Translations under genes and position numbers: made by a program | Source of the DNA: Anaspis maculata | Lineage: Eukaryota > Arthropoda > Insecta > Coleoptera > Scraptiidae | NCBI GenBank assembly: GCA_949128115.1 | Contig: OX421968.1 | Location: 54,081,423 to 54,145,422, forward strand | Length of the DNA: 64,000 bases | Direction: 5' to 3' | The notes under the pieces: generated by a model | Seen by the model: the letters and a program-made list of their open reading frames with translations, nothing else | What the model was told of the DNA's origin: nothing | The model's database searches: none | Shown here: positions 51,495 through 63,916 of the stretch, piece by piece | Layout: each line of letters begins with the position of its first letter | Numbering within the stretch: position 1 is the first letter of the stretch

Positions 51495-53510
51495 CAGGGT
51501 GTTTCAAAAATAAGTGCCATCCTTTCCACCCTAGATTCAGATTCCCAAGATATGAAGATTGTGCTATTTCTTATTTTTCAAAAGTGCCCCTGAAAAAAGT
51601 CACAGGCCTTCAAAGTTCAATATTTTAATTCGTTTTTTATTCATAACTTCAATACGGCTGGGCCGTATTTGAACAAACGTTCCCGATGGCGTAGATAGTG
51701 GGGGGTAGCTCCCTTTTTTCTCCTCCACCTCCTACGCCCCCCCCACGATTTTCAAAACTGATTACATTTTCAGATTCCTTGTTCAATATGCAAAAAAAGT
51801 TACTCTTGCGAAATTTCGATTAGAGGCTTCATTCTCGAGATATTTGGGTTTGAAACTTTGAAAAACATCTCGGAGTCGCCACTTTCCAGGGCCCAAATTT
51901 TTTTTAAAAAAATTAAAAATTGAAATTCAAGAAAACTCATGATTTCTCAACTGAAATAAGTTTTTTAGGTGTTTCAAGTTGATAAACCACCATTTTTGCT
52001 GTGAGACATGGACTTTTTCAGGAAAAAAACAATTTGGACCCTGGAAAGTTGCGATTGCGAGATGTTTTTTAAAGTTTCAAACCTAAATATCTCAAAGATG
52101 GAGCCCTTTCAAAATTTTGCAGAAGTAACTTTTTTTTGCAAATTGAACAAGGAATCTAAAAATGTGATCAGTTTTGGAAAATCCTTAGGGGCGTAGGAAG
52201 TGGGGGGCGAAAAAGGGAGCTATCCCCCACTATCTACGCCACTGGGAACTTTTGTTTTGTTTTTGAAAAATAAAAAATCGGTTGTGTCACCCCAAAACTT
52301 CCCCGACTAGTATCCAGGAACCTATGGAAATTTTTGTTCGACACGTCCCTTCGGGTGGGAACGAGGGTGGTAAGTTGGAATTACAGAAAAAGATTGAAAA
52401 TAATTTGGAGAAAATCATTTTCAGCCGGAAAACTCCCGGGAAATTTGAAAAAGTTGTTGGAAAATGTTCAAGAACCAGTTACCTCTTGTTTAGGTGAAAA
52501 TGGTTGAAATCGGTCCACGGAATAAAAAGTTGGAAAATTTGCAGTTGTTCCAGAGAGGAAAACTCGGCAACTGTTGATCCGATTTCAAAAATTTTTCCTC
52601 CAAAAATTAGTTCAATTTTTTCTCCAACTTTTATCCACAGCATGTCTGTACCTAATATTAAAATTTCGTGGGGCTTACCGCATGTAGAAGTTTGCATTGC
52701 GTTTTTCTCAAATTCACGGAATGTGCAAATTTCATTTTGAAAAAATTACAGTCAGAAAACCGAAACCGTGTCAACTTTGAAAATAGACCTGCACGACGCT
52801 CAATACAATCTACTTTCGATATCAGTTGAAATTTCCAAAAAAAAGTCGATCCCCGAGCAGGAATAAATTTTTGAGTGGAGTCCTGCTACAAAAGCGAGTC
52901 GTGCTGGCCGAAACACCGGCGAGAGCCCCTCCTGAGTAGCAACGGCCAGGAGAAATTTTGAAAATTCATTACGCCCAACTGGAGAATGGTGGAAAACTGC
53001 AACTGCGGCCTCAATTTGACTTTTTTGTTGTGTTGCTTCCTGCCAAATCTGGTTTCAATCCATCGGAGAGATTTTGAATAATTAATTGGTAAAGTCTTGA
53101 ACTTTAACATTTTTTATTATTTGACAGATGACAGATAGGGCAATGTTTCCAACTGTTCTGAATACAGTTTTTCAAGGGCTTTCAAATGACATATTGCAAG
53201 TTGAGTTCCGTGAGATATAGCTTCTGACATTTGATGATAGTGACAGTTGGCTTTGACAGATGACAGCCAAAAACGAATGGGTTCTTTTCAGGAAACAACC
53301 ATGTTTGTTTACCAAATATCAAGTCGATCCAGTCAACGTTACGTCAGTTATCGTGGAAGATCACAAATCTCAAAACTTTTTTTCTGCACGATTACAATAC
53401 TTCCCCTTACATGTTGGTGGGGGGTCGGGGAAGTAAAATAGCACAATCTTCATATTTTGAAAATCTGAACCTGGGGTGGAAAGGATGGCACTTATTTTTG
53501 AAACATCCTG
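51495..53510. mobile_element. Nested CAGGGTGTTTCAAAAATAAG foldback, TA target
   Basis: CAGGGTGTTTCAAAAATAAG and the complement of CTTATTTTTGAAACATCCTG, with TA at 51493-51494 and 53511-53512. The first 70 or so bases of the arms pair (GTGCCATCCTTTCCACCC against GGGTGGAAAGGATGGCAC). A second palindrome (about 51660-52260) and the dispersed repeat at 52270-53140 fill the inside. Confidence 0.8.
52270..53140. repeat. Dispersed repeat, second copy
   Basis: Shares ordered blocks with 48800-49290 (CGATCCCCGAGCAGGAA, TTTGAAAATTCATTACGCCC, TTGTGTTGCTTCCTGCC, ATCCATCGG). Its start matches, inverted, 24494-24577. No intact coding sequence. Confidence 0.55.
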
Positions 53511-54144
53511 TATTTGGGCTTGAAACTTTGGAAGACGTATCGAAAACACAACTTTCAAAGGCCTTTAAAATTAAAATTCAAGAAAACTCAAGATTTCTCA
53601 AGTGAAATAAGAGCTCCAGGTGTTTTGGGTTGATAAACCACTATTCTTGCTGAGAAACATGAAGTTTTTCAGAAAAAAAAATTTGGGCCCTGGAAAATGG
53701 CGATTTTGAGATGATTTCCAATGTTTCAATCCCAAATATCTTTCAAACGAAGCTTCTAATCAAAATTTTGCAAGAGTAACTTTTTTATCTAAATTGAATG
53801 TAGAATTAGAAAATTGAAACAATTTCCGAAAAAAATTCAGGGGGGGTGAAAAAAAAAGGGGGAAAGTGGGAAGGTACCCCCTATTATCTTAGCCCCTGAA
53901 AATGTTTGATGGAATGCGTTATCATTGTTCAATAGAGACCTATTTTAGTAAACTCTGGTTCGAATTTGAATGAAATCGGTTGAACGGTAAAAATGTAATT
54001 AAGAAAAAACTGTTTTCAAAAACCAACTTTGAAGGCCTGTATCTCCGTTATTACGTTTGCGAGGGTATAAAAAAAAAGTCGCCTTATTTTTCAATTTCCT
54101 ATCTTCCTGTGAATTTTGTTGCATTAATTTCGGGACACCCTGTA

Positions 54145-55686
54145 CAGGGTGTTTCCAAAATGATGATACAAACTTCTAGGGGAGATTCCCCATAAAAAAT
54201 GGACCAGGAAAAAATATACCCTTGATGTCTTAAAATGTTCCGTTGAAAAGTGTGTTACAGGATGTTCAAGTTGACTTTTTAAAACTGATTTTTTGACATA
54301 AGTTTTGATCTAGCCGATTTTGTTGAAATTCTCAACAAATTTAGCTGAAATAAGTCTCTATCGAATATTACTACGTTTCCATGGAGAATTGAAATCGATT
54401 TGAAAACGGTATCGGGATTGAATACAGAAGTGTTCACATGAATGGTTCGAACTCGGCATTCAAATCGATTTGAATTCTGTTTACATATCTGTCATGTAAG
54501 TCTAACCCTAACCTAAAACTATCCCAACCTAACGTATCAAAGAAAGTGCAAGTACTCTGCAAACTGCAAGTGTGCAGAAGGCAGAAGTGCAGACAACAGG
54601 TGCAAGTATGAATACGACCCTCGATGCGACCAGAACAGCGGTTTTACTTATTGCTATGTATCAGTTTCTGTTTGTCGATGTTTCGATCCAATCCGATTGG
54701 GTTTCCATGAGTATTATTTCGATCCGATCCCGATTCGATCCCAGAATTTGCCGAATCGACCTTGAGACTCAAATCGATTTGAATACAAGCAAGCATATTG
54801 CAAGCGTTTACATGCAGTTTTCAATCCCGATACCGTTTTCAAATCGATTTCAATTCTCCATGGAAACGTAGTAAATAGTAACGTGTTGAGAAAAAAAGTT
54901 CAGGAGTGTAGATAATGAGGGGTGTCCTCATTTTCACCCCCCTATTTTTCACACCCCTAGCTATTTTTCTAAATTGTTCTTATTTTTGAATTCTACGTTC
55001 AATTGAGAGAAAAAAGTTACTATCGCAAAATTTTGATTAGAGGCTTCGTTTTCGAGTTATCTGGATTTGAAACTTTGGAAAACATCTCGAAATTGCCACT
55101 TTCAAAGGCCTAACAATTAGAATCCAAAAAAACTCACGATTTCTCAGCAGAAATAGGTTCTCTAAAATTTCTAAGTTGATGAACCACTATTTTTTCTGCG
55201 AAACGAGAAGTTTTCAGGAGCAAAAAGGGCTCATTGAAAGTGGCGATTCCGAGATGTTTTTCAAAGTTTCAAACCCAAATATCTCGAAAATGAAGCCTCT
55301 AATCAAAATTTTGCAAGAGCCACTTTTCCTCTTAATTGGACGAAAAATCCAAAAATTAGAACAATTTGGGAAAATAGCTGGGGGAATAAAAAATAGGGGA
55401 AGAAATATGACAACACCCCCCCCATTATCTACGCCCCTGAATTTTTTTCTCAACACGTTGCTATTATTCGATAGAGACCTATTCTGGTTGACTTTGTTCC
55501 AAATTTGAACAAAATCAGTTGAACGGTTCAAAAGTTATGTCAAAAAATCGATTTTGAAGATTCAACTTGAACACCTGTAACTTTTCAACGGAGCCTTTTA
55601 GGACATCAAAGTTATATTTTTTCCTGATCCATTTTTCATGGGGAATCTCCCTTAGAAGTTTGTATTAACATTTTGAGAACACCCTG
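54145..55686. mobile_element. CAGGGTGTTTCCAAAATGAT foldback
   Basis: Starts directly after the TA that ends the previous element and ends CACCCTG before TA at 55687-55688. GGGGAGATTCCCCATAAAAA pairs with CATGGGGAATCTCCC. The Tc1-like block 54371-54871 is nested in its left arm. Confidence 0.8.
54371..54871. mobile_element. Nested MITE, CTACGTTTCCATGGAGAATT ends
   Basis: CTACGTTTCCATGGAGAATT and GATTTGAAAACGGTATCGGG are mirrored by CCCGATACCGTTTTCAAATC and AATTCTCCATGGAAACGTAG. TA lies at 54369-54370 and 54872-54873. The opposite arm of the host reads CGAATAATAGCAACG across the site, an empty-site equivalent. Confidence 0.8.
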
Positions 55687-55688
55687 TA

Positions 55689-56798
55689 TGTTTGCATAAA
55701 ATTGCGGGAGGTGATTCCTCCCAAAAAAATAAGTCAAAAAGTAAGAGTAACATTTTTTCCTAAATTACTTTTTTAAGGGAGTTACAGCTCTTCAAAGGTA
55801 CGAAGTGAAACAGAGTTTTCAATCATTTGCTCAAGAACCGTCAAAAGGAACCACTTCAAATTTGGTGTACGAAGGTTCCTCAACAGTACAAATGTACATG
55901 CAAAATTTTAAACAAATCTGACCAGTGGCGGCGAAGTTAGAGGGAGTTGAGTTAGGTTGAATTGTCAGAAAAAAAATTCTGCAATCCGTTTGTATTTTTG
56001 TCCACACATTTGGATAGACCCGTTCAAGCCTAAGCTTTTATGCCCCTTGCATTTTTTTTTGTAGGATGCACCGTTCACGAGTAAAAGTGGAAAAACCAGG
56101 AACGTGTCGGATAATTTTTTTCTGGTAGTTGACCTACCCGGCCACTTATGATGGTTGAATTTGTTCTAAATCTCACACGTGTTTTATTTGCACTGTAAAG
56201 AAACCTCCCTGTGCCAAACAAATTGAAACAAAAACCAAACAAATCTGACCATTTTGTTTGCACATTAAAATAGTCTCTTACTTTTATTTACACATTAGAT
56301 AGGTACCTACTTTACTTATAACTTTCTGACAAAAAAAGAAAAAATTAAAAGCCGCAACTCAGGTCGCACGTTCCTGGTTTTTTCACTTTTACTCGTGAAC
56401 GCATCCTACGAAAAAAATGCAAGGGACATAAAAGTTTAGTCTTGAACAAGTCTATCCAAATGTGCAAACGAAAATACTAACAGATTGCAGACTTTTTTTT
56501 CTGACAGTTCAACCTACCCCAACACCCTACCCTCTAACTCCGCCGCCACTGGCCAGATTTGTTTGGAATTTTGCGTGAACATTTGCAATGTTGAGTAACT
56601 ATTCTACACCAAATTTGAAGTTCTTCACCTTGACGGTTCTTGAGTAAATAATTAAAAACTTTGTTTCACTTCGTACCTTTGAGGGGCTGTAACTCCCTTA
56701 GGAAGCAATTTAGAAAAAAAAGTTACTCCTACTTTTCAACTTATTTTTTTGAGAGGAATCACCTCCCAAATTTTATACAAGGTCACTGAAACACCCTG
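55689..56798. mobile_element. GGGAGGTGATTCCTC foldback
   Basis: GCGGGAGGTGATTCCTCCCA is mirrored by GAGGAATCACCTCCCAAATT. The right end has the full CAGGGTGTTTCAGTGACC terminal sequence next to TA (56799-56800), but the left end is shorter, as if truncated. Another copy lies at 40963-41660. Confidence 0.7.
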
Positions 56799-57267
56799 TA
56801 TTTATTACAACTTTACAACTAAAGAAAATTGTATTAACAAGTAGGTACCTACTAGTGAAAATAGCATTAAACCATAGACATTATCGCTATCTGAAAGTGA
56901 AACACGCTCAATATAGTATATTGGAAATAGAAAAAAAATAGGTGCTTTGCTAGAATTAATTCAAACAAAAACGATTTTTTTACCATGGCAAGCTTACAGT
57001 CCCTTCTTCAACATATCAAAAGTCCTCATTTCTGGAACTGCTACAAATCAGTAGGTATACTACTTACTTAAAGTTCATTATTTTTCTTTACTTTCTTTTT
57101 TTCTTGAAAAACTGATGACCGAAAAAAGCGGTTTTATGCTAGTTTGATAGGCCATAGTCGTCCAATGAACATATAAAAAATATACCACCCAGCAACTGCT
57201 GCGTATCAAGTTATAGGGTTAAAACTATTTTCCATCTTCAATTTTTTTTCTTGGTGGAACTGATCTA

Positions 57268-58751
57268 AACTACGCACAAATCAATACGTCGTTCCAAAAA
57301 TTTTTCCTTTTTTTCAATTTGATGTAAATTTGGATTACTACCATGAATTTGCATTCCGTTTGAAGTGTCCGTTGACTTTATCTTTTAGCTATCAGTCCGT
57401 GGTTTTGCAAGACACTGGATAATTCACATAAATTTTGTACAGGGTGTTCAATAAGGCAGTGCAAAATTTCTGAATCGTCAAGAAGCTCCCCGTTCGAAAA
57501 AGAATGTTTTTCTCTTGAATTTTTACCACAAAGAAGACGAAATAGGCTTTGAAGTACAGGTGGTGTTTGAATTCCCTGCTTATCACCTTTATTTACAGGG
57601 TGAGCATAAAGAAATCATCTTTTGGGTTTTGCATGGATAACTTTTTTCGTCGTTGACCGATTTTAAAAATTAGTGGCTCATATTGAAGCTAAAACTTCAG
57701 GTAAAAAGACCTGAGGATCAGAATTGACTCGAGGCAAACATTCAGAATCAAGTATTCAATAAAATTTGTCCCAAATCTTAAACGTCATCTACAGTTCGTT
57801 TGGAAGAAGGATTGACTAAAAGTCACTTTTCTTTCGAAGGAATCATTTATTCTGAATATATAGGGGTTTTTCTACCTTGTCCTAGCCAAAAATTGTAGGC
57901 GGAGGAATCCAATTACAACTGCATGTTCAAGAAGGAGAAACAGCCTTTTGGTCACCTTAAAGTAGTCGTATAACCAAGACTACAAAAATCAGAACACTGA
58001 GTAATGAACAAACCAGTTTAGGTAATTCATTGTTTTTATTTTCGTAGTGTAGGTTACGACCAATTTCAGGTGAACAAGGGACTGTTTCTCTTCCTTGAAC
58101 ATGCAGTTGTAAATGAATTCCTCCACCTACACAATTCTTGGCTAGGACAAGAACAAAGACCATAATGTATTCAGAATAAATTATTTATTTGAGTGGCTAT
58201 TAGCAAATCCTTTCCCTAAACGGACTGTCGACGGCGTTTTAAATTTGGGTCACATTTCATTGAACCCTTGGCTCTGAATGTTTGTCTTGAATCAATTCTG
58301 ATCCTTAGGTCTTTTTGCCTATAGTTTTAGCTTCAATATGAGCCGCAAATTTTTTAAATCGGTCAACGAGGAAAAAAGTTATCCATGCAAAACCAAAAAG
58401 ATGATTTTTGTCTGCTCACCCTGTAAATAAAGGAGATAAGCAGATAATCCGAGCACCATCCTGTAGTTCAAGGCCTACCTCGTCTTCTTTGTGGTGAAAA
58501 TTCAAGAGAAAAAAATTCTTTTTCGAACGGGAGCTTCATGACGATTTAGAAATTTTGCACTGTTTTATTGAACACCCTGTACAAAAATTATGTGAATTAT
58601 CTAGTGTCTTGCAAAACCACGGACTGATAGCCAAAGGATCAAGTCAACAGACACTTCAAACAGAATGCAAATTCATTGTAGTAATCCAAATTTACATCAA
58701 ATTGAAAAAGGGCAAATTCTTTTGGAACGACGTATTGATTTGTGCGTAGTT
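57268..58751. mobile_element. AACTACGCACAAATC foldback nested in copy B, TA target
   Basis: AACTACGCACAAATCAATAC and its complement bound the unit, with TA at 57266-57267 and 58752-58753. The uninterrupted sequence near 61000 (minus strand) reads CTGATCTAGATTGAAGCC, the exact empty site. Inner words TACAGGGTGTTCAATAAG and TACAGGGTGAGCATAAAG mark further palindromic modules. Non-coding. Confidence 0.9.
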
Positions 58752-58956
58752 TAGATTGAAGCCGGTTCCAGTTCTTATGCAAGCTTATAATGTCATACTG
58801 AACATACGAAAAGGAGTAAAGGACACATCTCTGCATCTGCTGCTTTTCAATTTACAGGGTGAAAAGTCATTTTCACGTTTCAATTTTTTTTTTCTTGATG
58901 AAATCGGCTCACACAATAATTGCGACTGGTTCTTCTGTAAATTTGAGGCTTCTAGT

Positions 58957-60684
58957 TAGTGGACGTGGTAGGAAAAAACAAGTTGCAAATGATGATAAAG
59001 CCAAACCACTTTGCAGGTTCGTAACTAGGACTTAAATAAACGATTTGACTCGCAGTGCTTTTTTTTTCGTCCCTTAGGATTTGAATGGCGCCCCTTTTTC
59101 AAAATGGCGGATTTTATCTAGGGGCAGAAGGTATCGACTAGCCTGGTGATGTCCAGCTTTGTTAAAATATATGGAGCTATGTCTCGATCGGTTTCTGGGA
59201 CATCAAACACAATTTAAAAAAATGATGGAACATTGACATCTGTCACAGGCAAATTTGGTGGAGGCGCCAAAATGAATTTAGTACGGTCATAAGAAAATCG
59301 CTGTAACATTTTTATTTTTCAACCGATTTCAACACAAAACATCTAATTTTGTAGAAAAGTAAATTCTTCTTGTTATCTTATACCTTTCATGAAGAAAGAC
59401 ATTGAGGAATGTAAAAAAAAAATTGAAAAATAATTTGAAAAAAAAAAGATTTTTATTATTATTTTATATCCATAAAAATTGCCTCATTTGTAGATTTCGA
59501 TGTGCCCTTTCTAAATTTGCACTTTTCCGATTTATATCTTCTCAGTGCGCACCGCCATCTTGAAAAAATGATATCTGAAAAGAAGTTTATGACAATATCT
59601 GAATTTTAGTCAATGCAAGATTGAAATGTTTAGATACGTATGAAAGTACATTCAATTCTTCACGATTTGACACCTAAACCATCTCTGTGCGACCCGGGAT
59701 TCTTGAGCTAGAGCTCCCGGAAGTATCAATTTCCGGTGTTAAATAGTGACCGCGCCTACCGGATTTCACCACTGGATCACCACCATCTCTTAATTTAGTT
59801 CCCCATCAATAACGAGTCGTTATTTATCACAAATCATTAACATTGGTGGCCCTGGCACAGCCCCAAGAGGTGATTTTTATTCTTCTGGAACCGAAAATTG
59901 ATACTTCCAGAAGGTCTAGCTCAAGAACCGCGGATCGCACAGAGCTGGTTTAGGTGTCAAACCGAGGAGGATTGAATGTGCTTTCATATGTATATAAACA
60001 TTTTGATGTCACAAAGGCCAAAATTCAGATATTGTCAAAAACTTCTTTTCAGACATCATTTATTCAATATGACGGCGCGTGATGCAAAGATAGCAATCGG
60101 AAAAGTGCAAATTTAGGAAGGGCACATCAAAATTTACAAATGAGGCAATTTTCATGAAAATAAGAAAATGAAAAAATCTTTTTTTTTTTTCAAATTATTT
60201 TTTAATTTTTTCTTCAACATTTCTTAATGTCTTCTTAAATGGAAGGTACAAGGTAACAAGAAGAATTCATTTTTCTACAAAATGAGATGTCTTGTATTGG
60301 AATCGGTTGAAAAATAAAAATGTTACAGCAATTTTCTTATGACAGTACTAAATTCCTTTTGGCGCCTCCACCAAATTTGCCTGCAGTAGATGACAATGCT
60401 CCACCATTTTTTTGAATAGTGTTTGATGTCCTAGAAACCGATTGAGACATAGCCCCACATGTTTCTACTAAGCTGGACATCACTAGGCTATTCGATACCT
60501 TCTGCCCCTAGATAATATCCGCCATTTTGAAAAGGGGGCGCTATTCAAATCCTAAGGGACGAAAAAAAAAAAGCACTGCGGGTCAAATCGTTTATTTAGG
60601 TCTCAGTTGTAACCCTCCAAAGTGGTTTGCCTTTATCATCATTTGCAACTTATATTCCCTATTTCGGTTGTACCACGTCCACTA
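58957..60684. mobile_element. TAGTGGACG foldback, copy 2, 3-bp target duplication AGT
   Basis: Starts TAGTGGACGTGGTAGG and ends with the complement of TAGTGGACGTGGTAC. AGT flanks both sides (58954-58956, 60685-60687). The homologous position in the other core arms reads TTCTAGTCAAACATATC with a single AGT, proving the 3-bp duplication. Structure as in 13168-14883. Confidence 0.92.
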
Positions 60685-61336
60685 AGTCAAACATATCAAA
60701 ATAATAGATACATTTCTGCTACAGCTACGTTTTTATTTACAAATTTAAATGTTTGGTTGCGTTTCAAGATTTTTTGAATTTTTTATGCAATGTACCCAAA
60801 TATACCTACCCAAACATTTAAATTTGTAAAAAAAAACCGTAGCTGTAGCAGAAATGTATTATTTTGATATGTTTGACTAGAAACTTCAAGTTTCCCTGTA
60901 AATTGAAAAGCAGCAGTTACAGAGATGTATCCTTTTCATATGTTCAGTATGACATATTATATGCTTGCAAAAGAACCGAAACTGGCTTCAATCTAGATCA
61001 GTTCCACCAAGAAAAAAAATTAAAGATGAAAAATAATTTTCACCCTGTAATTTGATACACAGCAGTGGCTGGGTGGTACCTATATTTTTTATGTTTATTG
61101 GAAGACTATGGCCTATCAAACTAACCTGAAACCCCTTTTTCAGTCATCAGTTTTTCAAGAAAGAAAGGAAGTAGGTAAGGAGAAATAATAAACTTTCACC
61201 CTGCATACTAATTTGTAGCAGTCGTCCCAGAGTTGAGGACTTTTGATATGTTGAAGAGGGAACTGAAAGCTAGCCATGGAGAAAAAATCGTTTTTGTTTG
61301 AATTAATTCCAGCAGATATTCTATTTCCAATATACT

Positions 61337-61599
61337 AATATTCCAGATCTCTGATCAGGATTAAAAAAAAAATGTATGTCGTTTTTAATGAAAATAATTG
61401 TTTTCTAATAGGATCGTGGAGACTTTTCGGTAGTTTGTTTCGCGTCTATGGAACGAACGGAAGTTGGAAGAGGAGAAAAATAGGAAATAGGTACGGTAGG
61501 TACCACATAGAATAATTCGAAACTCCCAACGACTTGCCGTCCTGGCGACATCTGCCGGATTAAGGTGTACGTTTGAATACAATTTTGTGGTGGTGGCGC
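61337..61599. promoter_or_regulatory. Presumed Paip2 promoter region
   Basis: The only non-repeat sequence between the compound foldback and the Paip2 5' UTR exon. Moderately GC-rich with no TATA box recognised, as expected of a housekeeping-type promoter. The transcription start is not determined. Confidence 0.35.
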
Positions 61600-61849
61600 C
61601 CTCTTAAGGCGAACGGTGATTGTTTAGTGAGATATAGATCATCATTTTCATTTTACGTTTACGGTCGTAGGTCGCGTCGCCAACATCAGCAAATCGGTTA
61701 CTATCGCACGATCTCGTATTTCTTGTTTGACAACAGTGGTGATAAGATTTTTTTGCTTCTGCATAGTCCGAAAAAGGCCAAATCCCCCGTCAGAACTCCA
61801 CCGAGAAAGTTTATTACCTCAAAAGTTGACAGTGGCAAACAGAGCAGTG
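61600..61849 (+). other. Paip2 5' UTR exon (approximate start)
   Basis: Ends at a strong donor, AGTG/GTAAGT, at 61849/61850, followed by a 153-base intron with an acceptor (CTGCAG) at 62002 just before the Paip2 start codon. The long open frame over it (61573-61866) has no family resemblance and does not continue in frame after splicing, so it is taken as untranslated. Confidence 0.45.
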
Positions 61850-62005
61850 GTAAGTACAAGCCTTGATATCTTCTACGCATATGCCCCAGAAAAATATGTT
61901 TTGGACCAACTCAAAAATGGTGGAGAACGATTTTGCATAATATTTTGCGTGTCCGATCGGTGACCGCGTTTCGTGTAAATTAACGTTTGCAATCTGCTGC
62001 AGAGC

Positions 62006-62266
62006 ATGAAAATGCCGAATAATCAGTCCTCCGAGAACGGTCTGTACGACTACGAAGATACCACTTACTTTTCTGAAGGAATTGAGAACAATGGCATAGA
62101 GGAGTTCAATGATAACGCGGAGGATGACTTTTCCGAGTACTTATGGATGGAAAACGAAGAAGAGTTCGACAAAGAGGTCAGTTTATCGTCGTTATTAGAG
62201 CTATTTGGTAGGCATCTGTTGGCCTCATTTTATATTCAACCAATCACCAGGAAGTGACTACTTGAC

Positions 62267-62303
<37 letters not shown>

Positions 62304-62695
62304 TGTTGTCTTATCAATTGATCTTTTTTTTTATGTACAATTCACATACGTAAACAACCTTGTTGCCAACTGATTTTTTGTTACACATCCTCCAGGTCAT
62401 GCAAAGACTTGAAGAAGAAGCCCTCATGGAGGAATGCATAGAAGCCATGCTTGCCGACGAGAACACCAGCACTCAAACCACCTCAAATGAGTAAGCGTGA
62501 TCAGCAATGAAAAAAAATATTGAAAAAAATATTGAAAATTGTTTTTACAGCGCCAGCAGTGAGGTTTCCAACATGATCAACAATTTAAAATTGGAGGCGC
62601 CTCCCGCCCAAGTTGCCAAACAAAGCAACTTGAATCCCAATGCGGCGGAATTCATCCCAGGTGGGCAGGCTACTAAGAGTTCTGCTTCTTCTTAA
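62006..62695 (+). CDS. Paip2: Paip2, poly(A)-binding-protein-interacting protein 2
   Basis: Three coding exons, 62006-62176, 62396-62490 and 62551-62695, join in phase to 136 residues. The acidic N-terminal half has the PAM1-type block FSEYLWMENEEEFDKEV (about 42-58). Residues 112-126 carry the PAM2 motif, KQSNLNPNAAEFIPG, the peptide that docks on the MLLE domain of cytoplasmic poly(A)-binding protein. The protein displaces PABP from mRNA and from eIF4G and so represses translation in the cytoplasm. Its length is close to vertebrate PAIP2 (about 127 residues). A second Met, at residue 3, could also start translation. It lies between a transposon-rich segment and a closely converging gene end. 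Confidence 0.95.
62269..62302. repeat. (TG)17 microsatellite in a Paip2 intron
   Basis: Uninterrupted TG dinucleotides. Confidence 0.95.
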
Positions 62696-62991
62696 AATGT
62701 TTTGCACGCTAGAATTCGAATCTCACATGTACATAACTATCTGAAGCAGTCATTGATTTACTCTTATTGTTTTTTTTACGTTGTTTTCATGTTTATCACG
62801 TTTTCTTTTTAACCACGTGTTCATTACTTTTATTCCTATTTAAATTATTAGCTTTGCCAGGTTTTCGACAACTAAATAACCTTTTAGAGTTATGTTTATA
62901 CTGTATTTTGACTGTTCTTTTTTCTAATTTCAAACTTCAGACAGTTACACTCTGATTAAAATTGATGAAAACAAAGTATATATTGTAATGT

Positions 62992-62997
62992 AATAAA
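62992..62997 (+). terminator. Proximal poly(A) signal of Paip2
   Basis: AATAAA about 300 bases after the stop codon, in AATGTAATAAAAAAAAA. A second AATAAA at 63887-63892 could give a longer 3' UTR. Confidence 0.55.
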
Positions 62998-63916
62998 AAA
63001 AAAGTAGTGTTCGGAATTTGACCAGTTGATGGAGGCCAACATAAAAGTGAGATTATTTGTTGCTCTTAGAATAACTTTATTGAAGACATGAAGATCTCAT
63101 ATTTTTTGAAACTTTCATAAACGGCCATAAAACTAATTATTGTAACTAGCAGGTTTATAGTGAGCTTTAAAAAAAATGGATTTTTTGTTTTGCTTTTAAT
63201 TCTTTAAAGATTTGATCTACAATAATTGATTTGTATATTTATGGAATTGTTCGCATTTTAAAACTGCAAAAAAAAGATACCTGTTGAACTTGAAGAGCAA
63301 CCACCAGTGGATGGAGAACCGAGTTATACAATTCCACAGTCTTTTGCGGTCATCTGGAAAATGCAGGTGCAAACTCAATTCTCTACCGCACAACGACATC
63401 GATATTCAAGTTCTTCAGATTTTAGCTTCACTTTAGTGAATTTTTTTCTATATTTGGGTTTCATTGGAGAATTATAAAGTCAATGTCGTTATGCTGCAGA
63501 CAGTTGAATGTCTTGCTTTTCCTGATACAAGCAATGAACTGTGAAAATGTACAGCTGGGTTGTCTACTCACTGGTGATTGCTCTTAATATTTATTTTGAT
63601 GTAACATAAGGCTGCAGGTTTGTGTTATAATTATAGTGAACTCATGCTATTTTTAAAAACAATGTCTCGCAACAATCTCAAAAAAAAAGTTACACACAAC
63701 TATCTGGTTTTGTGGGTGATAATGATAAAGGCTGTGCGAGTACACACAAGAGAAATACTTTTGTACCCCCTTATTATTGCATGTAATACAATAATTTGTC
63801 CTCTCTAATGTTGAAGAGGGCGTTATTTTACGAAACTTGGTTGGTGCAAAAGATATGTTTGTGTATAACTGGATTGTAAAAAAAAAAATAAAATCAGAAG
63901 AAACCTTTTTTCTATT
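62998..63916. other. Likely extended Paip2 3' UTR; no gene recognised
   Basis: AT-rich, without conserved coding sequence or paired repeats. It runs from the proximal to just beyond the distal poly(A) signal, so it is probably alternative 3' UTR. Confidence 0.35.

Larger units (their letters stand above)
51087..54142. mobile_element. CAGG..TCCCGAAATTA foldback with a nested foldback
   Basis: Left CAGGTTTCCGGAAATTAATG and right GCATTAATTTCGGGACACCC with CTG, TA outside both (51085-51086, 54143-54144). It is the same family as 2164-2932. The nested 51495-53510 element splits the left arm; its site in the intact relative reads GAGATATTTGGGTTTGAAAC. Confidence 0.8.
56915..61336. mobile_element. 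Compound foldback, AGTATATTGG family copy B, with two nested insertions
   Basis: Outer ends AGTATATTGGAAATAG and its complement. Removing a TA foldback (57268-58751) and the TAGTGGACG foldback (58957-60684) with their duplications leaves about 1.2 kb that aligns with the core of copy A (18013-22363). The two copies carry completely different insertions, so each gives the empty sites of the other. Confidence 0.85.

Noticed and set aside
61573..61866. 97-codon frame upstream of Paip2
   Set aside because: It crosses a strong splice donor and does not continue in frame into the Paip2 coding exon, so it is read as 5' UTR.
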